A stretch of 32,628 nt of DNA, from positions 1 to 32,628 of the forward strand of contig JAAZYM010000013.1 of the NCBI GenBank assembly GCA_014239655.1, written 5' to 3'. The DNA is from Flavobacteriales bacterium. Its GTDB lineage: Bacteria > Bacteroidota > Bacteroidia > Flavobacteriales > BACL11. Every line of letters begins with the position of its first letter. Position 1 is the first letter of the stretch. This document shows, piece by piece, positions 17,326-24,318 of the stretch. The translations under genes and the position numbers were made by a program. The notes under the pieces were generated by a model, which saw only the letters and a program-made list of their open reading frames with translations, made no database searches and had not been told where the DNA came from.

Positions 17326-18232
17326 TTAAACGATCTGTTGCAAAATTATATCCGTTATTTAAAACTTCAACTTGTTCCTTACTGCCTTTAATTAATAAAG
17401 GATTTGTGTGATTTAAGTGTGTAAAGAATATTTTCTTTTTATTATCATTTGATAGCTGGTTAAATAGCCCCATACTTTCTTTAACAAAAGGATGTGGAAT
17501 CATACTCATATCTCGATTTAATTCTCCTTCTTTATAGAAAGTCCCATCTAGAAATGCATAATCAACATTTTTTATAAGGTTTACTATATCTTTATCCCAT
17601 CTATCCCATTTGTCAATATCTGGGATATATATTAATTTTTTATTTTTAGTAGCTATTTTGTAACCAACAGTTTCAGAATACTCGTCCCTATGCGGAACTA
17701 GAAAAGGAGTGATGCTAATACGTTGGTTTAAGAGAACTTTCTGTTCATCATATATTTCTTGTAATATAATATTATTCAGTTTTACTAATTGATCCCAAGG
17801 ACCATTATCTGATAGGAAATCAAGCATTCTTTGTAAGCAGAAAACATTAGTCTTTTTATTTCCCATTACTTCTCTTCCAAGTTGAGCTAATCCCAAGTAA
17901 TGACCTATGTGGGCATGAGTAAGAAAAATACCAGAAAGGTTGTTGATGTTTGTTTGTTTTTGAAGTTCATGTAATTGAATTCTAAAATCGGGTGTTGCAT
18001 CAATGATCCATTGCTCTTTACTTATTGGATCAATTATTGCTAGTGAGCTAATTTTTTTAGATTGCTCCTTATTTTCAAAGGCTTTCTTGCAACAGCTTTT
18101 TTTACATCCAGCCTGGGGGTATCCTCCATCTTGGACAGTACCAAGAATCATTATGTATGGAGATGAGGGAGCGCCTTCTTCATAAGCAAAACACGAGCTT
18201 AAGATTAATATTAATAAAATTATAATTCTCAT
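17312..18232 (-). CDS. PqqB-like metallo-beta-lactamase-fold lipoprotein
   Basis: Predicted metal-dependent hydrolase or oxygenase-like protein of 306 residues with a lipoprotein signal (LILILSSC, lipidated Cys14), so it should sit on the periplasmic side of a membrane. It has GTVQDGGYPQAGC and a Cys-rich KKSCC near residues 43-48, the metal motif HAHIGH at 106-111 where the usual Asp of HxHxDH is Gly, VPHRDEYSETVGYKI, and a late FFTHLNHTNP. The layout resembles PqqB, yet no PQQ gene is near, and true PqqB is cytosolic. The start overlaps the GNAT stop by four bases, making it the last gene of a four-gene operon. Function unknown. Confidence 0.82.
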   Translation of the reverse strand: MRIIILLILILSSCFAYEEGAPSSPYIMILGTVQDGGYPQAGCKKSCCKKAFENKEQSKKISSLAIIDPISKEQWIIDATPDFRIQLHELQKQTNINNLSGIFLTHAHIGHYLGLAQLGREVMGNKKTNVFCLQRMLDFLSDNGPWDQLVKLNNIILQEIYDEQKVLLNQRISITPFLVPHRDEYSETVGYKIATKNKKLIYIPDIDKWDRWDKDIVNLIKNVDYAFLDGTFYKEGELNRDMSMIPHPFVKESMGLFNQLSNDNKKKIFFTHLNHTNPLLIKGSKEQVEVLNNGYNFATDRLIIEL

Positions 18233-18732
18233 GAGATTTGTTTTTCAAAACAATAATATTCATTTTTATTAGGTTTTAGAAAGATTGTTCCTAGTTTTTT
18301 ATAGCCTAGATTAATATAAAAATTAATGGCTTTTTTATTAGAAATATATGTGTCAAGTCTTATTGAGTTTAGTTTTTTGTCTTTAACCATTTTTTCGACA
18401 AATTCCATTAATATTCTACCAATTCCTTGACTCCAATATTCTTCTTTAACACCTAATCTATGAACTACTAGAAATTTATTTTCTGTGTCATTCCATCTGA
18501 TTGATAAGTATGTTTTGTCTTGCATCTGGTCAATATTAATGCCGGCAATAATTTCATTTTTTATTAATGCTATGAAATAGGTTCCGCTATTTAAATCTTG
18601 AGAAATAACATCTATATTTGGATATGTGCTATCCCACTGATCAATTTTTAACTTTAACATTCCATTAACACATGAATTATACATGTTCATGATTTGATCA
18701 AGCTCTGTTATTTTTGCTTGTCTAATTATCAT
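18229..18732 (-). CDS. GNAT-family N-acetyltransferase
   Basis: Acetyl-CoA-dependent N-acyltransferase of 167 residues. The acetyl-CoA motif A is visible as VHRLGVKEEYWSQGIGRILMEF (quoted in parts: VHRLGVKEEY and the pyrophosphate loop QGIGRIL), followed by LDTYISNKKAINFYINLGYKKLG, the usual motif B with the Asn/Tyr pair. Substrate cannot be inferred. Four-base overlaps on both sides, with the LuxE-like gene upstream and the PqqB-like gene downstream, indicate coupled translation in one operon. Confidence 0.9.
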   Translation of the reverse strand: MIIRQAKITELDQIMNMYNSCVNGMLKLKIDQWDSTYPNIDVISQDLNSGTYFIALIKNEIIAGINIDQMQDKTYLSIRWNDTENKFLVVHRLGVKEEYWSQGIGRILMEFVEKMVKDKKLNSIRLDTYISNKKAINFYINLGYKKLGTIFLKPNKNEYYCFEKQIS

Positions 18733-19709
18733 CCTATTAGTAAATTACAACCTCTAATATCTGCATTTGACAATCTCCCACTTAGTTTAAAATTATTTTC
18801 ATCCAATTTAAAGCCTAGATCTTGCGTGGCAATAAATGAGCATGAGTAAACATTTGAGAGGTCAATTATATTAATGGCTCCTGTTTTGTTTATGCCCAAT
18901 ATTGAGAGAGGATCATTAATGTCTCTGATTATAATCTTCATCCATTTTGGCGGAGTAAATAAACCTTCCCCATTTGAATATGCTTGAGATAGAAGTTCTG
19001 TCATACCGTATTCTGAATGAATACTTTTTGTTTCAAATGCATTCATTAAAATAGCATGAACTTGTTCTTTGACTAGTTCTTCTCTTTTACCTTTCATCCC
19101 TCCTGTTTCAATTATTATTGTATTTTTAAGAGGTTGAGGGAATTTCTCAGCTAAATCTAACAGGGCATATGTTACGCCAATAATTATAGTTTTTTTATTT
19201 TCTGTTTCTTGTTTATTTAGAATTCTAGAAAGTTTCTTTTTGTCATTATTGTAGAATCCACTGTATTGATTAGAACTTTCTTGTATTAGAGTATTTACCA
19301 TATAAATTAAAGATGAGTCTCCATTTTCTTGATAGGAAGGTAGTAGACCTATAATACAAGTGTCTTTTATTTCTCCGTATGTTGAGGTGAAATTTTTTTT
19401 AAAGTTTATTTCATATAAGTCAAGATCTGCAATATAGTGCAGACTTCTTGTTCCGGTGGTTCCACTACTTTTAAAGATTATTTGCGATTCTTTTTCTTTA
19501 GATATTATCTTCTCGTGTTTAAAGAAATCTATCGGCAAGAATGGTATTTCATTAATGTTTTTAGGTTTCTTGCCTTCTAAAATTAATGAAGAATATTTAG
19601 AGTAGATAGGGTTGAACTTATTTTGGTAATGATATGTCTCTATAGCCATTTCTTCAAATTCCTTGTCACTATTAATATTAAATAATCTATTTCTTGCTAG
19701 TACACTCAT
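18729..19709 (-). CDS. LuxE-like acyl-protein synthetase / acyl-adenylating protein
   Basis: Member of the LuxE branch of the ANL adenylating superfamily, 326 residues. It has the ATP-binding P-loop-like SSGTTG at 81-86, FLPIDFFKHEKI upstream of it, and the adenine-binding HSEYGMTELLSQAY motif. In luminous bacteria LuxE activates fatty acids for the LuxC reductase; in Bacteroidota such solitary homologues are common, and their product is not established as far as I know. No LuxC-like acyl-CoA reductase lies in the window. It ends with a four-base overlap into the GNAT gene and starts eight bases after the glycosyltransferase. Confidence 0.87.
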   Translation of the reverse strand: MSVLARNRLFNINSDKEFEEMAIETYHYQNKFNPIYSKYSSLILEGKKPKNINEIPFLPIDFFKHEKIISKEKESQIIFKSSGTTGTRSLHYIADLDLYEINFKKNFTSTYGEIKDTCIIGLLPSYQENGDSSLIYMVNTLIQESSNQYSGFYNNDKKKLSRILNKQETENKKTIIIGVTYALLDLAEKFPQPLKNTIIIETGGMKGKREELVKEQVHAILMNAFETKSIHSEYGMTELLSQAYSNGEGLFTPPKWMKIIIRDINDPLSILGINKTGAINIIDLSNVYSCSFIATQDLGFKLDENNFKLSGRLSNADIRGCNLLIG

Positions 19710-19717
19710 TAGTACAA

Positions 19718-20770
19718 TTATTTTTTAAATATTTTTAGAATATCATCCCAGTTGGTTATATAATCTTGATAATTCATTGCTACAAAGTTATTACTTTGAA
19801 TTTGTGCTGTTGAGAGGTTAAATTCTTTTTGATTCTGAAATTGGAAATGTTTTGATTTAGACAAGAATTGAGCCAGATATTCTTGTTCAGTTTGTCCTGG
19901 TGTTGGAACAAGGATTGCGTTTTTTTGAAGCTTTACAAGATCCATAATTGTTGAATATCCAGATCTACAGATTATAAGATTTGATTGTAAAATCATTGTA
20001 TTTAGATCCTCAGATGACATATGAGATCGGATCGTTAGATTATTAATTTTTTTAGAAAAATCAGTATCAGGCTTTCCCTGTAGCAAGAGCACTTTCTTTT
20101 TGTGTAATCTTAACTTTTTTATGAGTATTTTTTCAAAAATTGATCTTTGAGGTTCTGGGCCAGATACAATAGCTAAAATATCAAATTTAGTTTCTTGTAT
20201 AGTTCTTTTAAAACGAGATAGGGGCCCAATATATATATGATTTTTTATTTTTTCTTTTGGATGAGACAGCTTGCCAGCTAATCCATTTTCTTTATAATCA
20301 GGAATCCAACATTGGGTGAATTTATTAATGAATAAGTAGTTTATTTTTTTGATTATATTTTTAAATATTGGTGTCTGTATCCCAAGCTGATGGGTTATAA
20401 AGATTGATGGTATTTCTTTTGAGTATAGACCGTATCTATTATCAGAAATAACCCCTTCAATCTTAAAGTCTTTTATTATAGATTTTAAGTGTTTCCGTTC
20501 TTTGTGTATTCCCAGTAGTATTTTAGGGATTTGAATAAACATATTAATTGACATGGGTAGATAGGAGTGATATTTAACATTATAATCTTCTAATTTTATA
20601 AACTCATTATTTGGAAATTCTTTTAATAATAAATCTAATGATCTTCCACTTGTAGCAATAATTACATTAAACCCATTCTCCTTTAATATCTCAATGATTG
20701 GTATGCATCTGGTTGCATGCCCAATTCCCCAGTTTAATGGTGCTACAAGTAGATTTTTTTGTACTTTCAT
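19718..20770 (-). CDS. GT28/MurG-like glycosyltransferase
   Basis: GT-B-fold glycosyltransferase of 350 residues. The N terminus reads LLVAPLNWGIGHATRCIPII, the Gly-rich acceptor-side loop of MurG/GT28 proteins; the donor-side C-terminal half has ILAIVSGPEPQRS, NLIICRSGYSTIMDL and a closing PTPGQTEQEYLA motif, which fits nucleotide-sugar binding. No membrane segment is evident, so it is likely peripheral. It is the first gene of the four-gene minus-strand operon. Neither donor nor acceptor sugar can be inferred. True MurG is unlikely because the sequence lies outside a cell-wall cluster and belongs to a distinct family common in flavobacteria. Confidence 0.85.
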   Translation of the reverse strand: MKVQKNLLVAPLNWGIGHATRCIPIIEILKENGFNVIIATSGRSLDLLLKEFPNNEFIKLEDYNVKYHSYLPMSINMFIQIPKILLGIHKERKHLKSIIKDFKIEGVISDNRYGLYSKEIPSIFITHQLGIQTPIFKNIIKKINYLFINKFTQCWIPDYKENGLAGKLSHPKEKIKNHIYIGPLSRFKRTIQETKFDILAIVSGPEPQRSIFEKILIKKLRLHKKKVLLLQGKPDTDFSKKINNLTIRSHMSSEDLNTMILQSNLIICRSGYSTIMDLVKLQKNAILVPTPGQTEQEYLAQFLSKSKHFQFQNQKEFNLSTAQIQSNNFVAMNYQDYITNWDDILKIFKK

Positions 20771-20803
20771 TTGACTAAAATAATTAAAACACTAGTATTT
20801 TTG
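20770..20803 (+). promoter_or_regulatory. Putative trmB promoter (-33 and -7 boxes)
   Basis: TTTG at 20770-20773 and TATTTTTG at 20796-20803 are separated by 22 bases, giving the complete Bacteroidota pattern TTTG-N(about 20)-TAnnTTTG. The -7 box ends 16 bases before the trmB start. It is the only site in the window where both boxes are exact. Confidence 0.6.
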
Positions 20804-20819
20804 TTATAAACTTCATCTA

Positions 20820-21500
20820 TTGGCTAAAAATAAATTAAAAAAATTTGCTGAACTAGCTTCTTTTAAACATGTTGTACAGCCTTGTATAGAAGATTTAAAA
20901 AAATCGTTCAGGTATAAAGGGAAATGGAATAAGGATTTCTTTCTAAATTCTAATCCAATTGTTTTAGAACTTGGTTGTGGGAAAGGGGAGTATTCAGTTG
21001 CTCTTTCCAAGGAATTCCCTAATAAGAATTTTATAGGAATTGATATTAAAGGATCACGCATATGGTCTGGCGCAAAGCAAGCCTTTGAAGATAAATTAAC
21101 TAATGTTGGGTTTTTAAGAACTCGTATAGACTTAATATATAATTGTTTTGCAATTAATGAGATTGATGAGATATGGATTACATTCCCTGACCCTCAGTTA
21201 AAGAGAAGTAAATCTAGCAAAAGATTAACGCATCCTAAATTTTTAAGGATGTATAATAATATTCTTAAGTCAGGGGGTAGGATACATTTAAAAACTGATA
21301 GCCAGTTCCTTCATGGTTTTACTTTGGGTGTTATTTCTGCTGAGAAGCACACATTAGAAGATGCTACAAATGACTTGTATAATTCTCCTGTAAAAAGAAA
21401 ACATACACATATTAAGACATTCTATGAAAATTTATTTTTAAGTCAAGGTATGGCAATAACCTACCTTAGATTTATATTAGACTATGATGATTTAAATTAA
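20820..21500 (+). CDS. trmB: tRNA (guanine-N7-)-methyltransferase
   Basis: Methylates G46 of tRNA with S-adenosylmethionine. 226 residues: basic N-terminal AKNKLKKFAELASFKHVVQP, SAM-binding LELGCGKGEYSVALSKEFP, NFIGIDIKGSRIW, then the substrate motif FPDPQLKRSKSSKRLTHPKFL and HLKTDSQFLHGF. I use the TTG at 20820 as start: it is 16 bases from a full promoter, homologues begin with the same Lys-rich peptide, and no upstream ATG is in frame. It is followed after 59 bases by mrp, which also starts with TTG. Confidence 0.94.
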   Translation: MAKNKLKKFAELASFKHVVQPCIEDLKKSFRYKGKWNKDFFLNSNPIVLELGCGKGEYSVALSKEFPNKNFIGIDIKGSRIWSGAKQAFEDKLTNVGFLRTRIDLIYNCFAINEIDEIWITFPDPQLKRSKSSKRLTHPKFLRMYNNILKSGGRIHLKTDSQFLHGFTLGVISAEKHTLEDATNDLYNSPVKRKHTHIKTFYENLFLSQGMAITYLRFILDYDDLN

Positions 21501-21505
21501 TTAGA

Positions 21506-21518
21506 TACTAGTCTAGTA
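21506..21518. repeat. Perfect 6-bp dyad upstream of mrp
   Basis: TACTAG-T-CTAGTA is a perfect palindrome around one base, five bases after the trmB stop and 13 bases before the putative mrp -7 box. It may be an operator overlapping the -33 region. A five-pair hairpin followed by C-T5 (21519-21524) would be the alternative, a weak trmB terminator. Confidence 0.4.
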
Positions 21519-21531
21519 CTTTTTAATGATT

Positions 21532-21539
21532 TATATTTG
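21532..21539 (+). promoter_or_regulatory. Putative -7 promoter box of mrp-nfu
   Basis: TATATTTG matches TAnnTTTG and ends 20 bases before the mrp TTG start. The dyad at 21506-21518 occupies the place of the -33 element. Confidence 0.48.
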
Positions 21540-21559
21540 TAATGATCAAATAAGAAAAA

Positions 21560-22678
21560 TTGGAACTAAATAAAAAAAATATTGAAGAGACTTTAAGAGG
21601 TGTCATTATTCCGCCAAGTAAAGAGAATGTCTTGGATAGTAAGACTGTTTTAAATACTCAGGTTTTTGGTAATGAGGTTATTATTGATATCGAGATTTCT
21701 AATCCAACACTACAGCATAAGAAAAAGCTTGAAAAAACATTTACAAGTTATCTAAAATCAAATTTTGATTCTAATGTAATTGTTAAGCTAAATTATACTA
21801 TAAAAACTATTGAGAAAGAAAATAAAATAAAAGGAAATCCTATTCCTGGCGTTAGAAATATTATTGCAGTATCTTCTGGAAAAGGTGGTGTTGGAAAATC
21901 TACAATAGCAGCAAATCTTTCTGTAGCATTATCTAAATTGGGATATAAGGTTGGTTTAGTTGATGCAGATATTTATGGTCCTTCAATGCCAATAATGTTT
22001 GATCTTGTAGGAGAATCTCCTAAAGCAGTTGAAGTTGATGGAAAAAAGAAGATGAAGCCGTTAGAAAATTATGGTGTAAAAATGGTGTCTATGGGCTTTT
22101 TCACCCAGGCTAATCAAGCTATTGTATGGAGAGGACCGATGGCATCTAAGGCATTAAATCAACTTATTTGGGATTCACACTGGGATGAATTAGATTATCT
22201 AATAGTTGATTTACCTCCTGGAACTGGTGATATTCATTTGTCGTTGGTTCAAGCTATTCCATTAACTGGAGCTATTGTTGTTAGTACTCCTCAAGAGATT
22301 GCTTTAGCCGATGCTAGAAAAGGAGTAAGTATGTTTAATATGGACAGTATAGATGTTCCTGTAATTGGAATTATTGAGAACATGTCTTTTTTTGCTCCAA
22401 TAGAATCTCCTTCTAATAAATATTACATCTTTGGTAAGGACGGGGCTAAGAATTTGGCAGAAAAATTAGGTGTAAATTTACTTGCACAAATTCCAATTGT
22501 TCAGTCTTTGAGAGAAGCTTCTGATGCTGGTCATCCTGCAGTTTTGCAGTCAAATACTGAAATATCAAACTCATTTATTAACTTAGCAGAAAAGGTAGTT
22601 AAAGTTGTTGACGAAAGAAATCTTAGTCTTCCATCTACTAAGTCTGTTGAGATAACTAACATGAAGGGTTGTTCGTAA
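21560..22678 (+). CDS. mrp: Mrp/ApbC-type Fe-S cluster carrier ATPase
   Basis: P-loop ATPase (Mrp/NBP35 family) that transfers [4Fe-4S] clusters to apo-enzymes. 372 residues: an N-terminal DUF59 (MIP18) domain to about residue 80, then the deviant Walker A SGKGGVGKS at 106-114, DADIYGPSMP, WRGPMASKALNQ, LIVDLPPGTGDIHL, and IIENMSFFAP. The CxxC found after ENMS in E. coli Mrp is replaced (FFAPIESPSNKYYIFG), as in other Bacteroidota homologues by recall; a single Cys371 lies at the very C terminus. The start is TTG at 21560; the encoded MELNKKNIEETL fits family N termini. A small nfu follows after ten bases. Confidence 0.94.
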   Translation: MELNKKNIEETLRGVIIPPSKENVLDSKTVLNTQVFGNEVIIDIEISNPTLQHKKKLEKTFTSYLKSNFDSNVIVKLNYTIKTIEKENKIKGNPIPGVRNIIAVSSGKGGVGKSTIAANLSVALSKLGYKVGLVDADIYGPSMPIMFDLVGESPKAVEVDGKKKMKPLENYGVKMVSMGFFTQANQAIVWRGPMASKALNQLIWDSHWDELDYLIVDLPPGTGDIHLSLVQAIPLTGAIVVSTPQEIALADARKGVSMFNMDSIDVPVIGIIENMSFFAPIESPSNKYYIFGKDGAKNLAEKLGVNLLAQIPIVQSLREASDAGHPAVLQSNTEISNSFINLAEKVVKVVDERNLSLPSTKSVEITNMKGCS

Positions 22679-22688
22679 TAAAAATATT

Positions 22689-22940
22689 ATGATTACAAAT
22701 AAAAGGATACTAAATAAAATTGAAGGAGCTCTAGATGAGATACGGCCGTATCTTAAAACAGATGGTGGTGATATTAGTTTAGTTGAAGTTACGGATGATT
22801 ATATAGTTAAAGTAAAATTATTAGGAGCATGTGGATCTTGTCATGTTAGTATGATGACACTAAAAAATGGAGTTGAGATTGCAGTCAAAAATGCTGTACC
22901 TAAGGTTAAAGAGGTTATTGAAGTTGGATCTTTATCCTAA
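22689..22940 (+). CDS. Single-domain Nfu-type Fe-S scaffold
   Basis: An 83-residue NifU C-terminal-like domain that binds an Fe-S cluster between subunits through Cys48-x2-Cys51 (GACGSCHVS), with the DGGDISLVEV strand before it. It follows mrp by ten bases and is therefore probably co-transcribed, making a two-gene cluster-delivery unit. It differs from the Nfu at 6697-7302, which has an extra N-terminal domain. Confidence 0.93.
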   Translation: MITNKRILNKIEGALDEIRPYLKTDGGDISLVEVTDDYIVKVKLLGACGSCHVSMMTLKNGVEIAVKNAVPKVKEVIEVGSLS

Positions 22941-22989
22941 ACTTTATATTTTTTCTGTTCCTATTTATTGTTTAAAAAAATCTTATTTA

Positions 22990-23014
22990 GAATTATTATA
23001 AATTAGTATAATTC
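22990..23014 (+). terminator. Weak hairpin after nfu, possible terminator
   Basis: GAATTAT (22990-22996) pairs with ATAATTC (23008-23014), seven A/T-rich pairs around an 11-base loop, then a pyrimidine run ATTCTTTTCTTCT. It lies 50 bases after the nfu stop and before the act promoter. Stability is low; it may not terminate. Confidence 0.25.
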
Positions 23015-23049
23015 ATTCTTTTCTTCTAGATACTATTAGATAAAAAAAT

Positions 23050-23057
23050 TAAATTTG
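23050..23057 (+). promoter_or_regulatory. Putative -7 promoter box of the ACIII operon
   Basis: TAAATTTG matches TAnnTTTG and ends 22 bases before the actA ATG at 23080. No exact -33 box at the expected distance. Confidence 0.48.
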
Positions 23058-23079
23058 CGCTGAATTTGGTGAATGATTT

Positions 23080-24312
23080 ATGATGAGATCAATATATAGC
23101 TATTTAATTTTAACATTAGCTATTCTTTTTACTTCTTTTAATGTTGCCTTCTCTCAAGAGGCTGTAGATTCCCTTGCTGTACAGCAAGGGAAAGAAATTT
23201 TCAAAACAAATTGTGTTTCATGTCATAGTATAGGAAAAAATGCACTTATTGGCCCAGGCTTAGAAGGTGTTGCTAACAAAAGAAAGAAGGAATGGCTAAA
23301 GAAATGGATTAATAGTTCTTCTGATTTTATTGCTTCTGGAGATCCCGATGCAATTGCCATTTATGAAGAATGGAATAAGGTTGCGATGACATCATTTTAT
23401 TTTGAAGATGAAGATTTTGAGGCTCTTTATGCGTATTTAAAGAATCCTCCAATTCAAGAAGATATTGTTTCTGCTGATTTAACTCTTGCTGAAGATCAAG
23501 GCGTAAGAACATCTACAAAATTAATGTTTATTGCATTGTTTTTGTTGATGCTTGTTTATTTATTAACTTCATTAAAGAATAAATTAAAGGAGAGTTTAGG
23601 TCAAGAAACTGAAACTATTCCGGATACACTTTTAAGTCAGTTTAATTTGTTTGTCTCTGAAAACAGGAATGTAGTTTTTGCATCTTTCGCCTGTCTAATT
23701 GTGGTGTTGAAATTCTCATTTGATACAATGATAGGTGTGGGAGTTTATTCTCAGTATCAGCCTGAACAGCCAATAGCATTTTCACATAAAGTGCATGCTG
23801 GCGAGAATGGAGTTGATTGTAATTACTGTCATTCATCTGCTAGAAAGAGTAAGCATTCAGGAATTCCTTCTGCGAATGTATGTATGAATTGTCATACGTA
23901 TATAAATGAAGGTAAAATAACAGGGACTACTGAGATTGCCAAAATATATGATGCTGTAGGTTTTGATCCTAACACTAGATCATATATAGAGGGTTATGAA
24001 CAGAAACCTATAAAGTGGGTTCGGATACATAATTTACCTGATTTGTCATATTTTAATCACTCTCAGCATGTTGTTGCTGGTAAGATAGAATGCCAAACAT
24101 GTCATGGCCCAATTGAAGAGATGGATGTAGTCTATCAGCATGCAGAACTTACAATGGGCTGGTGTGTAGATTGCCATAGAACTACTGAGGTAGCGATGGA
24201 AGGTAATGAATATTATACTGAGCTTCATGATCAATTAAAGGAAAAGTATAAAGGAGAAAAGATAACAGTTGATAAAATAGGTGGAATTGAATGTGCAAAA
24301 TGTCATTATTAA
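23080..24312 (+). CDS. actA: ACIII subunit ActA, hexahaem cytochrome c (monohaem plus pentahaem fusion)
   Basis: Periplasmic multihaem cytochrome subunit of Alternative Complex III, which passes electrons out of the complex. 410 residues: signal peptide to about residue 26 (FSQ), a monohaem cytochrome c domain with CVSCH at 45-49 and a candidate axial Met103, membrane segments at about 148-166 and 196-220, then five further CxxCH motifs at 247, 268, 338, 362 and 405. Rhodothermus ActA is the pentahaem protein; the extra N-terminal haem domain is a form known in flavobacteria by recall. A second ATG follows immediately at 23083. First gene of the six-gene act operon; actB starts six bases after its stop. 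Confidence 0.94.
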   Translation: MMRSIYSYLILTLAILFTSFNVAFSQEAVDSLAVQQGKEIFKTNCVSCHSIGKNALIGPGLEGVANKRKKEWLKKWINSSSDFIASGDPDAIAIYEEWNKVAMTSFYFEDEDFEALYAYLKNPPIQEDIVSADLTLAEDQGVRTSTKLMFIALFLLMLVYLLTSLKNKLKESLGQETETIPDTLLSQFNLFVSENRNVVFASFACLIVVLKFSFDTMIGVGVYSQYQPEQPIAFSHKVHAGENGVDCNYCHSSARKSKHSGIPSANVCMNCHTYINEGKITGTTEIAKIYDAVGFDPNTRSYIEGYEQKPIKWVRIHNLPDLSYFNHSQHVVAGKIECQTCHGPIEEMDVVYQHAELTMGWCVDCHRTTEVAMEGNEYYTELHDQLKEKYKGEKITVDKIGGIECAKCHY

Positions 24313-24318
24313 TAAAGT

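Noticed and set aside
20813-21061. Open frame of 82 codons antisense to the start of trmB
   Set aside because: It covers the SAM-binding motif of trmB on the opposite strand and has no independent support.
23027-23035. Nine-base sequence TAGATACTA shared by the actA and mrp upstream regions (also 21502-21510)
   Set aside because: Spacing to the -7 boxes differs (23 and 30 bases) and a shared 9-mer of A/T-biased sequence is not unlikely by chance; a genome-wide count would be needed to revive it.
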